Shown here piece after piece: positions 1-13,500 of a stretch of 64,000 bases of DNA (its first letter is position 1; the number at the start of each line of letters is the position of its first letter). The notes beneath the pieces were generated by a model that was not told where the DNA came from, did no database searches, and saw only the letters and a program-made list of their open reading frames with translations. The position numbers and the translations under genes are program-made. The stretch is from Trichostrongylus colubriformis. Taxonomy: Eukaryota; Nematoda; Chromadorea; Rhabditida; Trichostrongylidae. The stretch covers positions 372,001 through 436,000 of the forward strand of contig OZ022259.1 in the NCBI GenBank assembly GCA_963978905.1. Direction: 5' to 3'.

Positions 1-43
1 CGGTCTTAGCTGTTGTGCACCTTTCTACACAAATGGCATTCAG

Positions 44-3000
44 GTCGAATACGAGAAAGCTTTCAAAGCCTATCAAAACTCTCACGCTTATCAACAGTAT
101 GTGAACGCTAAGGTTTGCTAATTTAATCTTATCGCTTGTATCTTGTCCATTGTAAGATTAAAAAATCCTGTCTGCGAGGCGAAAATATTTTCTTCGACTT
201 ACAACAAAGTTAAATAACGGGTTGAGCCTTAATAATGCTACTGCCTCTTTCCGGCCATGGTTGAAAGTTTATTGGGTGGTTAGCCAGCGGAGTGGATATC
301 AGCCCTCACTTGAGAGGTCAAATTAATCATCTCCAATCGTCATTTTTATGTAAGTTACAAGGTCTCCAAAATTGCGGGTGTATTCTAAGCACTCGTAATT
401 TTTGGACGTCCTGTATACAAAGCCTGTAGGACGAGAACGAGCCGAATTGATGTATGGATGTGCTGTTGTAAATCCGGGCGAAGGAAGGCAATGACATTCG
501 ACTTTTGACAAAATCCTGATCAGCTCAGTGTTTATCACTATGCTTACTGTCGTTGTTCGTCTACCAGAAATTCCGTAGTTTCCAATCGAAATACGAGTAA
601 TGTTGTTTATTTTAAGACTCGAGCCAAAGCAAATGAGAAATCGTCACGCAGTCGTATGGAAGTTGGTGGTGTTGTGATCCAGCCGGTCGATGAAGAAGAC
701 GCCGGCAATGAACTGTCATCTCGACGTCTGGCCGCTGTTCGGTTGGTCTTAGTTTTTAGTGTAGTGCAAGCCTACAATGTGCTTTAGTCTCTTCAAAATC
801 CAGCGCCTCCATGGAGTTGCAGAGTTTTTTTATTAAGTGATTAGAAGAGATCGACTCAATCAGGGCTGTTTGAAAGCTGACTTTTTTGCTTTGTTTGTTT
901 GCTTTTTCCCTTTCTTAGTGGTTATCTTCATTATTCGGCTACGTACTTTTCCTACTTGTCTACCACCCGTTTGTATGCCGATTTTGTTTTCATGCTTTCA
1001 AGGGCAGGGTACCGCAGCAGACATGGGCTAAGCAGGGTGTATGCCACGAGGACTGAAAAATCGCATGGCCGCTTGTAGGCGCGACATTATAGGTTCGAGC
1101 TAGAGGCGGCGTATTAGCTGGGTCTTGGAACGATAACGCCCAAATTAAGGCGAGGATACCGTAGTCGCCTCAGGGCTCAATTAATACGGCACCTGTGGCT
1201 TATACTCATCCCAGCGAATGCCGCAACGTAAATTTTCTACCATATAGCACATACCCAGGCTGAGCACTCTGCTACATTTCATTGGTGACTACTGCTTGCT
1301 ATCCAAATCCGAAAAGTATTGTTTACGAAATCTATTTTGTTCAGTTTCGATCGAAATCATCGTCTTATTGGAGACCTTTTCTCATCAGCAGTTGTCACAG
1401 ATACTCGAACGGTGAGTTAGGAAGTATTTTGGTGAGATTAGAGTTGGAATAAGGGTCTGTTCACTGTGGTATGTATCTCTAATGTTAGGGCCTAGAGCGC
1501 CGATGGATTTAGCACTGGTTAAATCAGCTTGGAATGGCGCCAACTAGCGGTTTTGATACTAGAACGAACTTTTTGCTCTAACCTGTTGGAAATATTCCTC
1601 TCACTCTCTAGGCTTAGACAGAAATGAGTGCTCGGGTTTGCGGATACGGCTATAGAGGCCATCTCGGTGGGCCAAGAGGACAGCGTATAAGTGAGGGCCT
1701 TCCCACAGCTGCTGCAGCACCGGCGATTCTGAAAAGATTTATTTTCCAACCACCTTCATTCGTTGATACCAAGTTCCCTTCAACTATTGGCTACCGCGAG
1801 TGCGCTGGTAAGTCACTCATAATGAGCTGTATGAACGTGTTGATCGCCGACGGACCATAGCAGTATCCTTTCAGTAACATTTTTCTTCGCATTTCTAAAC
1901 ACTTTAGAGTACTGATTGAGTATACGGTACCTCAAGACCGCCGTCAGACTTTGCGATTCCGCGATTTTGCGACATCGCACTCCCGCACGCGAAGCTGCGG
2001 CACTTCACAATCTCAGGGTCGTAGTATCGCGTGAGAAAGTGTGATGCCGCAAAATCGCAAATTCTGACGGCGGCTTAAGCAAGCAACATGCACAATCGTC
2101 CAGCGGTTGCTCTTGCTTAGCCATAATGAAATCAAGTGCGAGGAAACTTCTAAGGATGAGATTGATGGAAGCATTTACTGACACTTTGAAAGAATTCACT
2201 TTCTATATAAGTAAATAAACCAGCAAGATCAGAAACCACTCGGTTGTCACTCTTGCAGGACCTGCTGTGCCTTGCTATTTTCTTCTCCCTTTCCGTTACA
2301 GAGCTGGTGTGATTCATCCAGCTGCTTCGTACATTTACTCACTTTCTTCCTGTCTGGACACCCTTTTTCCGACCTGTGGGTTGTTTTTAAGAGGGTGTTT
2401 CACTGTTGGCGCCAGGTTCGAGTTGTTTGAATATGATGCGTGCGCAGTTACTTGTATTACATGGGTCTACCATAAATCCGATTTGAGAAAAGTATGAACT
2501 GAGCAGCTGAGGGCACTGTACTCACAATGTTGCATTTACTTGAAGAGGGTCGCATGCAAAGTTTCGCGAAAAAGAGCATCCGACTGTGGTACAGCTTCTC
2601 AAAGGGGCAGACGACGATGAGGGGCGTCAGTGGGTGCCCTGCCTCGTCGTTCGTCGCTTACATTTCTGACCGCGAACTAAGCAAATATAACATAAATGTA
2701 TAGGTAACTGAGAAACTTATTTTTCCGTGCATGATTCCTTCAACTCAGGGTCGATTTATAGGTTGTGGCTCAGAATCGTATGGAAATGTTGCGAAAACAG
2801 GCTCAGTCCCTTTCCGCACACCAAAGTAAACTGGAGGAAGAGCTAGTGAAGTGAGAATGAAAATAGATCCTCCCTGTTTTTCTTTTCATAAACTTTCATT
2901 GACCTCCTTGCTGCATCACAGTGTTCCATTACAGATTGGAGGAGATTCATCGGGAAAAGAAACGTCAAATCGAAAGGAGTAGTGAAGAGTTTGCTGAGAA

Positions 3001-3457
3001 TTTGAAGAGGGTATGGCTATTCTTTGTTTATTACTATCACAACCAACATTTCTCGATAGGTCTGTGAAGAGAAGCCACAACTAGATGAATCGAAATACGC
3101 TGAGTTGTTAGAAGAGATGAAGATCAAGTTAGCGGATGCTTATAAAGAGTACAAGATGAAACAAGATGAGATCAATGCGAGACTAGGCGAGTTTCTCTTC
3201 ACCATTCTTCGTCACTGGTTTTTATGACTGATGTTTCAGCAGCCGAACGAGAGAAGATCGTGGAGGAAACGCCGGTGTTAGCAGAACTAGTCATGGGCGA
3301 TGAGAATGACACGGATACGATTTCTAAGGCGATGGAGCCCGAGAAGGAACAAAATGAAGAAAAGGAGGTGCAAGTGGAGGAAAAACCAGTAGGAAGTGAG
3401 AAGGATACGGATAAAGAGTTCAAACCGGACACTGGGAAGGTAGAGGAGACCATGTGA
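44..3457 (+). CDS. SMARCE1: SWI/SNF subunit BAF57/SMARCE1 homologue (swsn-3 type), 5' part outside window
   Basis: Exons read as 44-112, 617-741, 1345-1411, 2762-2850, 2935-3010, 3060-3186 and 3240-3457; all phases join to give 256 residues ending at TGA 3455-3457. The first exon (VEYEKAFKAYQNSHAY) matches the end of the BAF57 HMG box. The third gives FDRNHRLIGDLF, matching the human FQRNHRLISEIL stretch. Exons 4-6 give a long charged coiled coil (RMEMLRKQAQSLSAHQSKLE, then EEIHREKKRQIE) that follows the BAF57 coiled coil almost residue for residue. The last exon is an acidic Glu/Lys-rich tail, also typical. BAF57 is a nuclear chromatin-remodelling subunit that binds DNA through its HMG box. 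The N-terminus and most of the HMG box lie upstream of base 1. Six introns are GT-AG except 3187-3239, which appears to begin with GC. Identification is strong; individual splice sites are by eye. Confidence 0.88.
1936..2074. mobile_element. Harbinger-like short inverted-repeat element (copy 1), in SMARCE1 intron 3
   Basis: Left end gaccgccgtcagactttgcg is mirrored by aaattctgacggcggc at the right end. It is flanked by CAA on the left and TTA on the right. There is no coding capacity. It shares its tips with the elements at 5784, 32023, 38047, 43684 and 55470. Confidence 0.7.
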
Positions 3458-4526
3458 TCATTGCTCACACCATAGAGGCCTGAATTTCTTAACTTTCAGT
3501 GCTTCGTACTATCTCATAAGTTGTTTCCTGTTTTATTGAAAAATAGTGTTCATTGTGGCCATCAATTTTATGGTGTGTAATTGATAATTCATATGCTGCT
3601 TCTGATTTTTCTCTTCCGAATAGACATTTCGTGATAATCTTGGGTAGTTTGCCGCATTGATGCTTAAAACAAAGCTTTCATTTCCGCAATGTTACGCTGT
3701 AATGGTTTCCTTGGAGCCTGGGCAAATATGAAAGCTTAGCATACAGATCATTTGTTCTCTATGGTGTGTGAGGTGTGAATGATTGTATGTTCCGTCTTCC
3801 CCAGTATAACTGTCGACCGCAGAGCTACAATTATCTGAAGGAATTCTAGTTGATGTCCCGGGGCAGAAGAGTGCAAGCCACTCACACCTTCTGTAATCAT
3901 GCTCACATTGTGCAACGTTTTCACTAAGCTATGCAACGCTTTCGGCCGCTACTTCTCCAGCGGTCCAACCAATTTGAAGCTTTTTGATGGTCAACAGAGC
4001 TTCTACTAGCTCTAGCTGATATGTGACTATTGCTGTCATTGTGAAAATCTAGGAGATTGTGACAGGTGTGGGAAGCCATTCAGCTATCATTTTATCCTCC
4101 ATTAAATGGTATTGGAACTGTATCAAGCTTCCTATGGTGTAGGGAGGCGGAGTTGTCGCGAATGTGTATTTATTGGCGCGTTTGTGTTTCTGTATCTCAG
4201 GAGAACTCTTATCAGTGGCTGCCACGCTCCATGCTTTAATATGCGGAAACAGCTACTATTATGAACATGTGCTTGACGCCGCCACACATCAAAGCGTTAT
4301 TATCAGTGCTGTTTGATACATTGCTTGCATTATAATGTACATTTATAGGTACAATTCGTATACCAGTTCTTTTGTTTATCGATCTCCTCTCAAGTTTTGA
4401 CTTATTTAATGTCTGTGTCCTATTGGAAGATAAATCGTTCAAATACCTGTGTTAATACAGAGAATCAGGAACGCTTCCGAAAATGTTTCCACACCATTAA
4501 TCACCACTACTACCGTGATCATTTGT
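3458..4526. other. Spacer between the SMARCE1 and PPCS genes
   Basis: No exon, RNA gene or clear repeat was recognised. The distance of about 1.07 kb is longer than the roughly 100-bp spacing usual in nematode operons, so the two genes are probably separate transcription units. Confidence 0.5.
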
Positions 4527-4536
4527 AGGATTAAAA
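4521..4536 (+). promoter_or_regulatory. Likely trans-splice acceptor of PPCS
   Basis: ATTTGTAG ends at 4528, eight bases before the start codon, with no coding exon upstream. This fits a spliced-leader acceptor. A non-coding first exon would look the same. Confidence 0.5.
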
Positions 4537-7500
4537 ATGCCACAAAAGTTCGTGTCAGTTGCTGCGAAAGTTCAAGCATTTCTGGATGGAAACACAGAAA
4601 GGCCGATAGCATTCATCACGGTACGAAGATCCTATCAAATGCAGTTCCTAACTGATAGCATGCGTATGACGTTATGATGCCATTCCATTTATTTTTTTTT
4701 GTGGATGAGGGCTCATAACATCTTTCATTTACCTGTAAGCAAGGTAACGGGCGATTACGTTTCCTTTGTTCCGTTATGCTGCGTAAGTTGTTCTTATGTT
4801 AATGTCAATGCTCCTCGGTCGCTCTCCACTGTAATTCAGCTTGGGTATCTTTCAAGCGTGTGCTTAATATCTAATTTCGACTATAGGTCTGAGTGAGAGA
4901 CCGGCCGGTGGTTGCACGTTATTTTTTTTATTTGTAGCCTCCTGTTTCAGAGCGGTGGAACAAAAGTAAATTTGGAGAAGAACTGCGTACGATTCATTGA
5001 CAATTTTTCTATGGGTACACGAGGTGCAACCAGTGCCGAGTGCGTTTTCTATAATATATATGGTTGGGGGAAATATGTAAGCGGTTTCGGGGACATTGAT
5101 CGTCTTTTGGACTACATTTCTATGGGTGGGTGGGTGACTGTGGGTAGGACCCCGCCTTTCTCGCACCTAGTTAATGTTGCTCGCACATATGGTGCGAAAG
5201 TCCCCTTCCCCATAGTATAAGATTTGCTAAGCTCAGCAGTCCAGTTTTATCGATTGAACCAATACACTGCTACCGCTTGTATGATTTTTTTAGGCTTTTA
5301 ATTGACTCATAGCGAATCCATGAACTTTTTTGGCAGTACGGTTTGTTTAGATACTTCTTGGAGAGTGGTTACGCAGTGATATTTCTACACCGAGAGGAAT
5401 CTTTAAAACCATTTTCTCGTAACTTCCCACACATTTTTGAATCACTGAGAATCGACGGTGATCGTGTATGTTTGTTTCAATTTTCTTCTTAATGTGTTTA
5501 TTCTTTATTGGATGAGAAATTGAGAAAACCAGTTCTGCACCGTTTATTTTACCTTGGTTCAGCCCTGTAAGGAATTTCCATTTGAAGATAAGCATCCCGG
5601 TTTTGAGCATTTTTTCCCTGTTTTCTGTTGTAATCAATCCACCTTATAAGTCCACGTTATCTCTGCGACAGAGACCTACCAACGGTTCCCAATTACTGCT
5701 CAGTCTTGGGGCGTCAATGCAGTTCATGATGTTTCGAGATTTTCCCACGGCACTTTTTTGAGGTGGTTGCTGTCTCACGCTTTGGCCGCCCTCGGACTTC
5801 GCAATTTTGCGATTTTGTGGTTTTGCGATTCTGTGACGTCGCACTTTCGCTGCGGCCTTGAGACCTTGCATTGCCGCAACTTCGCGTGCGGATTTGCGGC
5901 ACCGCAAAATCGCGAAGTCTGACGGCGGCCTTAGTTCGTGAGAGACTGATGTAAAGCACTTATTCTGTTCTTAAAGTATTCAATGTATGATACAGGTTGT
6001 ATGTTACCTGCCTCGTATTAAAGAAGCTATCGAGCTAAAGAAGAAGTATGACGATCGCATCATATACGTCCCTTTCTCTACTCTGGAATCATACTTTTAC
6101 TATCTAGAAGAGGTTAGTTTTTGCTGCTCCTGTACTATTTGTTTCTTCTAGTGTATGCATGTTGTTTTGGTTTCCTATTTGTTATTGAAAAATCAAAAAA
6201 TGAGTCTTTCTGCTGTAGTTTTAATATTTAGTAGGTGCTGAAATCAGCTCACTATGTCTATTACTAGATCAGTCGACAATTGGCCCCATTGAAAGCACGT
6301 GCGTTGTTGTACCTAGCAGCGGCTGTATCTGATTTTTACATCGAAGAAGAGAAAATTGTGGGTGTTTCATATTATTCTTGGCCTGTCAGTTGTAACTGCT
6401 TATTATACAGTTTAGGTCTCACACCGTGTGCGTAAGTTAAATTTTTTAGCCGATCAAGTTAGAGATATATGGCAACACATTAAAATTTCTGGATCAAATC
6501 AAGTCGGAGGGGGGTAGACGCAACTCTGTGTCGACGTCGGGGCTCCTTTCCTTACCTAGGCTTAGGTTCAAATTCATATCCCCCTCCTCCTACATGAAAA
6601 AGCATCTGCTAAAGCATCTGTCTCATCCATATTGGTCTTGGCCTAGGAAGGGAAAGGAACTTCCGTCGGTGAAATTTAAACGTTCTCTCTACACTTTATT
6701 TACCCTGCTCTCTTTTCCTTACGGCGCAGTTCTTCCTTAACGATTTCGATAAAATGTTTTGCTTCGCTCATGAAGCTCATCGATTTCCGATGTGAGAGAG
6801 GATTCATATTTATTCGCAGTTGCTTCAGCTGCCTAACCTTTTTTTTTTGTTCAATCGATGTTCATGTGGCTGGAAATTATGATAGGTTGTGGACAATCCT
6901 GAGCCATATGACGGATGATCTGAAACTACCATCTAAATTGGGCCGCACCCAGTAGCATGTATACTGCAATACAAAATGTGTGGCATCGTTTTGCCTGCTG
7001 GGATTGACTGAACTGATCAAATTCAACTTTATATGTATTTTTATTGAAGTAATTTTGATTATTGTTCTAGTTACCTTAGTACCACGACTTTTGTCTCACT
7101 TTTGAAACTTGTTTGTAGTCACCAATACACTGCTTAAACATCAGCTGGTAGTCAGTAGAGTTATATTCCTCCTGAGTTAGCCCGTGTTGTGTCTGGTACA
7201 ATACTTCTAGGAGCAGTGCTGTTTTCTCTGTGGGGATAAAAGATTAAACATCAGGTAAATATTAAAGCACAGTTCACGATAATCGTAGGTCATCACTATC
7301 AATAAAAGAGCCGATGTAAGTCATCGCATATATTCATCGTTTATCATATATCGTAGTATATTCATGATCAGCATTCTGAATAACCCCTCGACGATTTTAA
7401 ACGAAATTGGTGAGAAAAATCTGTTGCATCAATTTGGTGCAAGGCAAAATTTCAGCGACAGTTACCACCCTGACCAAATCGCGAAGCTGGGGCAGTGATG

Positions 7501-10500
7501 CTTGAATAGTGCAAATCAAAAACTGTCTGCATCGGCCCACGGAAACGAAATTCAGAAACCAAAGCCTTCTGAATTTTGTTTCCGTGGCGCGATGCGGTGA
7601 CAAATACCTTTTTGCATGCTTTTACAAAAAGCGCAGACACCCATCTTTTTACGGAAATTTTTTTATGAATCAGTAGTAATTGTGGCTTCCTTGTTTTATT
7701 GATACGAAGTTTAGCCAATGCACAAAATACAATCTGGTGATGGTGGACTAGATCTACGTCTTAGCCTCGCTCCAAAGGCTATTGCTGAAGTTGTCAACAA
7801 AATAGTGCCTAATGCCTTTATCATATCGTTCAAGGTAGGAATTCATGCAACTGTTGAGGCTTTTCGTATGTGGTTGGCAATTCGAAAGTCATTTTTCTAA
7901 TGTTCCCTTAATGTTCATTTCGAGGAATGAGTGATAAAAAGCAAAGTTCAGCGATTTCGGGAGCTCACTTTAGGCAGCGTTCGTAGTGGTGGTATTTGCA
8001 TTTTCTGTGAAATTGTGGGATTGCTAGAAATGATATAGGTGCGTGTCGATTGGGAGAATCAGTAAATCTGCGTTTTCTGAGGAAATACGGCATTGTGGAA
8101 TGTGCGGAAATGGATTAAATACATATCAGTTCCCAGGCTACGGATGGGTGCGATAGGAACCAGTACAGGGAAACATTCAGAAGTGGAAGAAAAGCACTTA
8201 CTGACAATGAAACACAAAATGCAATGGGAACTGCACCGGCGGAGAGCAAACACATGACCACAATTCTGCAGATCCAGAACACTACCAGTGAGCCACGGTG
8301 GTCGATGTTTGGGGTGAGGCCACTAAAGCCAGAAAATTGCGTGGCGGCCCGCGGAGAGTGGCGCGGCGGGTGCGAGTGCCAGTGGCAGGGCACGGCAGCC
8401 TTCAAGCGAGGCAGTGTGGCATGGGTGGAGGAGGCAGGGTGGCATGGGTGCAGGAGGCAGTGTGGCATGGGTGGAAGCGCCGAGATGACGCAGCCGCGCT
8501 CTGTCGGGCTCCCAAGAGTAATCGATTCGCAAGTCGTACTGGTGGAGTCGCGAGGGCTGCGCCGCGAGAGCGACTTTCTGGCGTAAGTAGCCTCACCTCG
8601 ATGTTTGCTTGACAACGGCCGTGCTGATAGCGAAGTCCTTCGCCAGTGAGATGTCTCATAGGCTAACTTTGACCCCTCGTAACTTCAGAATGCCATTTTG
8701 CAATTTTGGATTTCACTATTATTATCAGTATTGGGAGCTCTATCGGTCCATTCGGATCTCATTTCAAAGTTATCTGGGAAGTTGAAGCCTTTTCCTTGTC
8801 AGGGAAATGTCCAGGCTGGTGTATGTCGCGAAATAGCTGCAAGGGGGCAATCGCCGGTTTGTCTATTTACAGGTGCACAGACAGGCCGTCTGACCTGATA
8901 GGTTCGATAAGCAAACCGTCCCAACACAAAACGTTTATCTTCCAATACCTCTTAACAGTGCGGTCAATCCGTACCACTTTGGCTGCGGTTGCGGATCCCG
9001 TGCCCTGACGTGGTGGTCAGGCTTGAATAACGTTGCGAGCGAGCTGCTGGTTCGAAGCAACGGCGCGGCCAACCACAACCAATGTGATACGACGCCTCAA
9101 CAGTGAGGCTAAGATAATACAAGACAAACAGAAATGTGCGACAACAGGTGAAACGATAAAACAGCACCACGTGGTAAAATGGCACCAAGAAATCAATCGG
9201 AGCACAAAATGCGCCAAGAGCAACAACAAAACCTGAGAGCTAAAAAGAGCAACGGAGCGATTAGCAAGAAGCATCTACGGCCAAGAGCAACCGAGCCAAA
9301 TGGCAACTGAGCCCCGAAGGGTCTTGACACCGCCTTTTATGTATGAGATCCCGCATGATTTAAAAGGCGCCAGCCGACGCTCCCTCTGGTATTACATCGA
9401 CAAATTAGAATATGGAGTAGAGCAAACAACAACGAGAAATACTACACGCATATAATAGACACAAAGATGCGAGACGAAACGGTTATGACATGTCCCCCCT
9501 GGGGTGAAGTGGCGCCCTCGCCACTTTGCTAATAGGACGGGTGTCCATAAAAACGACGACGTCTGTACGAGGCTCCACGGCTTCCACGGCTTGCGGCTGG
9601 GTACGGGGCTGGTCGGTGCGATGAACTAGCGTAGTGGGTATCCTGTGACGTATGTGCGCCTCTGGCTCCCCGGTATCTCGCATTCCTCTCCTGAAAGTAC
9701 TTTCGAACACGCTGCGCCCGACGTGATGTTCTGACTAGGCGCGGTAGCTGCATCTCTGCCTTGATGTAGTCGAGCATAGCAGTAAGGTATTCGACCATGG
9801 TGTCGACTGAGTACGCATCCGTAGGTGACTCCCGAGGGTGCGCCGACGGTCCATGGGATGGCTCCGAACTGCTTTCCATCGGTGGGATGAGGCTGACGAT
9901 GTTACGGGACATCAAAGGAACTGACTTTTTTGCAAGTTCCGTCGCTTTGTTGAGTTCCAGTCGATTCTGAGCATACGCCGCGTCTCCACGCGGGGGTGCG
10001 ACGACAATGGTACGTGTGCCATTGCGCGCGGCAGCAGCTAGTGCAGATGCGAGTCTGCACCAGTCTCTCTTGGCGGGGCCGACGTCGGTTGTAGGGCCCA
10101 CAATAACACATGACCGCGCTCCCGTGGTTTCCAACTGCGATATGATATCGCTCAGCTTCCAATAAATTCTCCTATCAACGTTGCGCTGGGCTTGACATCG
10201 CGAAATCCATCTGGGAGCAGTAGGAGCGTCTGCGTCTGATCCTTAGTGGCTGTCATGACGTCATCCCACGAGTGCATCTTCGCGAATCTCACACCTTCAT
10301 TGTTGAGATCATTCAGCTCATTGATTGGGCACCCTGTGCCTCCATCATGGGGCAAACTGAGGAGAGAACCATCGTGCAAAGTGAGACTGCGAAAAACATG
10401 ATGACAACAATGCTTAAAAAACGTGAACGCTTTCTGAGCTCCTGTTATACTAACATACGGGTATTTAGGATCAATCATAAGTAAACCCTAGAGTCATCAC

Positions 10501-13500
10501 TAGTTCACTCTCGTAAATTGAGATCAAGCGAGCCAAACTGAAGATGGTATCGAAACGAATATCACGAAGAGTTTCACCAGCATCGGGAATCACATCTTTG
10601 AAGCGCTTGTTGCGTATCGAGCAGCTGAACTTCACCATGCAATCGGCCAGGGCAGCGATAGAAAAAGCCCAACGGCGCATTGTCTCCGTCACCATCCAGA
10701 GTGGCCCTGCAAGATATGTGGTTGATTACGGCTCGCTTGCGTTTGACTCTCTTTGTCTTTGTTTCGAGTGGTGTGTTGTCTATTTCGGGGGGTAGCACTA
10801 CGAGTGAGTCAAAAGGCACTCTAACTGGCTCTTCTTTTTCGTTAATGTGCGGAGGGAGTGCTGAATTTTTGCTGGTTTCGATCACTCGATAGGGACCTCC
10901 CCACGGTTCACACAATTTAGGAAACTTTCTGGCACCTTTTTCTCGCGGAAGTTTAAGAAAAACTCTGTCTCCAACTCGCGCAAGTTTTGTCACGTCTACT
11001 GCATGCCGTTTATCATAGGCTTCTTTCATCCTTTGCTTATAGCTCTCGTTAAGCTCGCGCGCACCCTCCTGTGCTAATCGAATCCCTGTTAATAGCTCAT
11101 ATTTATAATCATCAGCGTCGAAGTGATTGAACGTCACTTGATCACTAGGGATTACATTGGACGGATAGTTGGGGTCCATTGCATGCAACAGGTAAAATGG
11201 ACTTTCGCCCGTGGCGTCATGCGGCGCGGATTTGTAGGCAAAGACTATCATAGGGAGACGAAGATCCCAATCTTGTGGAATAACGGTCTGCTTCCGCAGC
11301 ATTCTTGTCAGAGTTCCAATGACTCTCTCTGTCATCCCATTTTCTCGAGGGTTATACCCTTTAGTTGTCGATTGCACGATTCCGGTTATTTCGCATATGC
11401 TGGATAAAACAGCATTAATGAATTCTGGACCCTGGTCCGAATGAATGCGCTTAGGCCATCGACAACCCTCGCAAATCCAACGCTCAAAGGAGCTACTGTA
11501 CGAGCTGTCTTATCTGGGATTGCGTATGCTCCAGCGAACTTTGAGAAATGGTCAACGACTATCAAGGCATACTTGTTGCCCCTTTCTGTCAACCCATACT
11601 CGACCAAGTCTATCCCGATCAGTTCGTATGGGGCGTTCGTGGTGAAAGGCTTCAGTGGCGGAGTATGCATTTCATGCGCCCTTGCTAAGAAACAACTAGA
11701 GCATTCTCTCGACTTTGCAATGTCAGCCTCCATGCCCTCCCAAAACACTATCTTCTTCAATTTGCGACACAGCTTGCGGGCATTGAGGTGACCCGCCAGT
11801 GGCCCTGCATGAGCTTCAGTGAATGATTCCTTTTGGACTTGGGCACCACTTTCACCGTGGAGCTTCCCACTACCAGCAGTAGCTCGCCATTATCAAGGAA
11901 AAAATCAGCGACGCGAAATTTTCGCGCACATCGAGGTAATTTCACGTCTTTGCTATCATTGCCAGCTTCGAGTTCGTGAATAATCTCCTTATAGTCCTGG
12001 TCTTCTCGAAGCTCGTTGAGCCACTCGCTGTCTTCTGCGTTGATACCACAGATAACTACGCTCTGCTCAAGATCTGTACTCGACTCTTCGCTCTCGGGAG
12101 GACTTACTGCACTACGAGATAAGGCATCCGCCACGGCATTAGCCTTCCCGGCCACATACTCAATTTTCAAACGGTAGTTTTGAACTTCTAGAGCCCACCG
12201 CAAAACTCTTGCTGAAATGTTCGTCCTCTTGAACAGGCATGTGAGCGGTTGATGATCTGTTCGGATCACTACGTCCAGACCGTAAATGAAGAAGGAAATT
12301 TTCTCAAAGCAAAAATCACGGCTAAAGCCTCTAAGTCCGTGATATGGTAGTTTCGCTCTGCTTTTGTGAGACCTCTCGATGCAAAGAATATGGGATGGAG
12401 TAGCTGGTCTAGCTGGTCATCCCCCATTTGACACAAAACCGCACCTACTCCTTCGCTTGAAGCGTCGGTATAAATAATAAATGGTCTTGTTCCTTTTTCT
12501 GCTGCCATCACATTTGGCTGCGCCAATTCCGGCGTAGAAGTCAACCTCTCTTCAATGTATCGAAACTCGCTTCCTCTTCTTCAGCCCACTTCCACGTATT
12601 TTTAGGGCTCGTCAAACAATACAGGCTTTTTGCAGGTTTGGAAAATCCTGCGATGAATTTCCTGTAGTAGGACGCCATTCCTAAGAACGTTCTCAGTTCT
12701 GCTATATTTTTTGGTGTTGGATACTCAACAATCCTTTTTACATTTTCCGGGTCTGTGCGGACTCCCTCGCCATCGATTAGATGGCCCAGAAAAGTGACAC
12801 TCTCCTTGAAAAATTCACATTTTTGAGGCTTTAGGCGCAAATTTGCTTTACGAAGCGCTCTCAGGACTGCCTAAGACGACGTAATGCCTATCTAAGGTGT
12901 CAGTGGCAACGAGTATGTCATCAATGTAAACAAAAACCTCGTCTTCTAAGCCTAACCCTTTGAGGACCATGTCCATCATTCTTTGGAAAACCGCAGGGCT
13001 CGTGGAGAGGCCGAACGGAAGCACCGTGAACTGGTACAGCCCTTCGCTTGTAGTGAACGCGCTTTTCTGCTTTGCTTCTTCAGACAACCGTATCTGCCAG
13101 TAGCCAGAAGCTAGGTCCATTGTGGAGAAAATCTTTTTCCCACTTAAACACTGAATTACTGAGTCGATTTTCGGTAAGGGATAGGAGTCTTGACGAGTCA
13201 CTTTGTTCAATTCTCTGTAATCAATACATATTCTCAGGGAACCGTCCTTTTTTCGTACCAGCACCACTGGTGAAGCCCAGTCAGAGGAGCTGCGCTCCAC
13301 TACGCCGCGTACTAGCAGATCTTTCAGCAACCCTTTGAATTCCTTACGCACGCCGACCGGGACCGGCCTGGTCTTCTGTTTGATAGGTTTGTGGTCTCCT
13401 GTCTCGATGTCGTGAACGACCAAGTCGGTCTGTGACAACTCCGTGTCCGTCACAGCAAAAACGTCCTCAAATTTAGCCATTAGCTTGACTGCTTTGCTTG

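Larger units (their letters stand above)
8100..8820 (-). mobile_element. tRNA-derived short interspersed element, minus-strand copy
   Basis: On the minus strand it reads: an approximately 180-bp leader (8640-8820), an A-box-like TGGCTCACTGG (8285-8295), a 33-bp gap, a B-box-like GTTTGCTCTCC (8241-8251), then a tail ending near 8100. The same leader, box spacing and tail occur on the + strand at 55985-56360. The copy is interrupted by another element at 8311-8597. It is too diverged to be a tRNA. Confidence 0.6.

Noticed and set aside
1624..1860. 78-codon ORF starting MSARVCGYG as a possible first exon
   Set aside because: It lies inside intron 3 of the SMARCE1 homologue, whose exons join in phase without it, and has no family similarity.
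3199..3468. 89-codon minus-strand ORF rich in Ser
   Set aside because: It is the antisense of the acidic last SMARCE1 exon; the Ser-rich composition mirrors the GAA/GAG codons.
3458..4536. Operon of SMARCE1 and PPCS
   Set aside because: The 1.07-kb gap is much longer than usual nematode operon spacing, and nothing else supports co-transcription.
8115..8615. 166-codon minus-strand ORF and other long ORFs at 8224-8659
   Set aside because: They run across the border of a repeat and a GC-rich short element with a minisatellite. Six overlapping frames are open because of composition.
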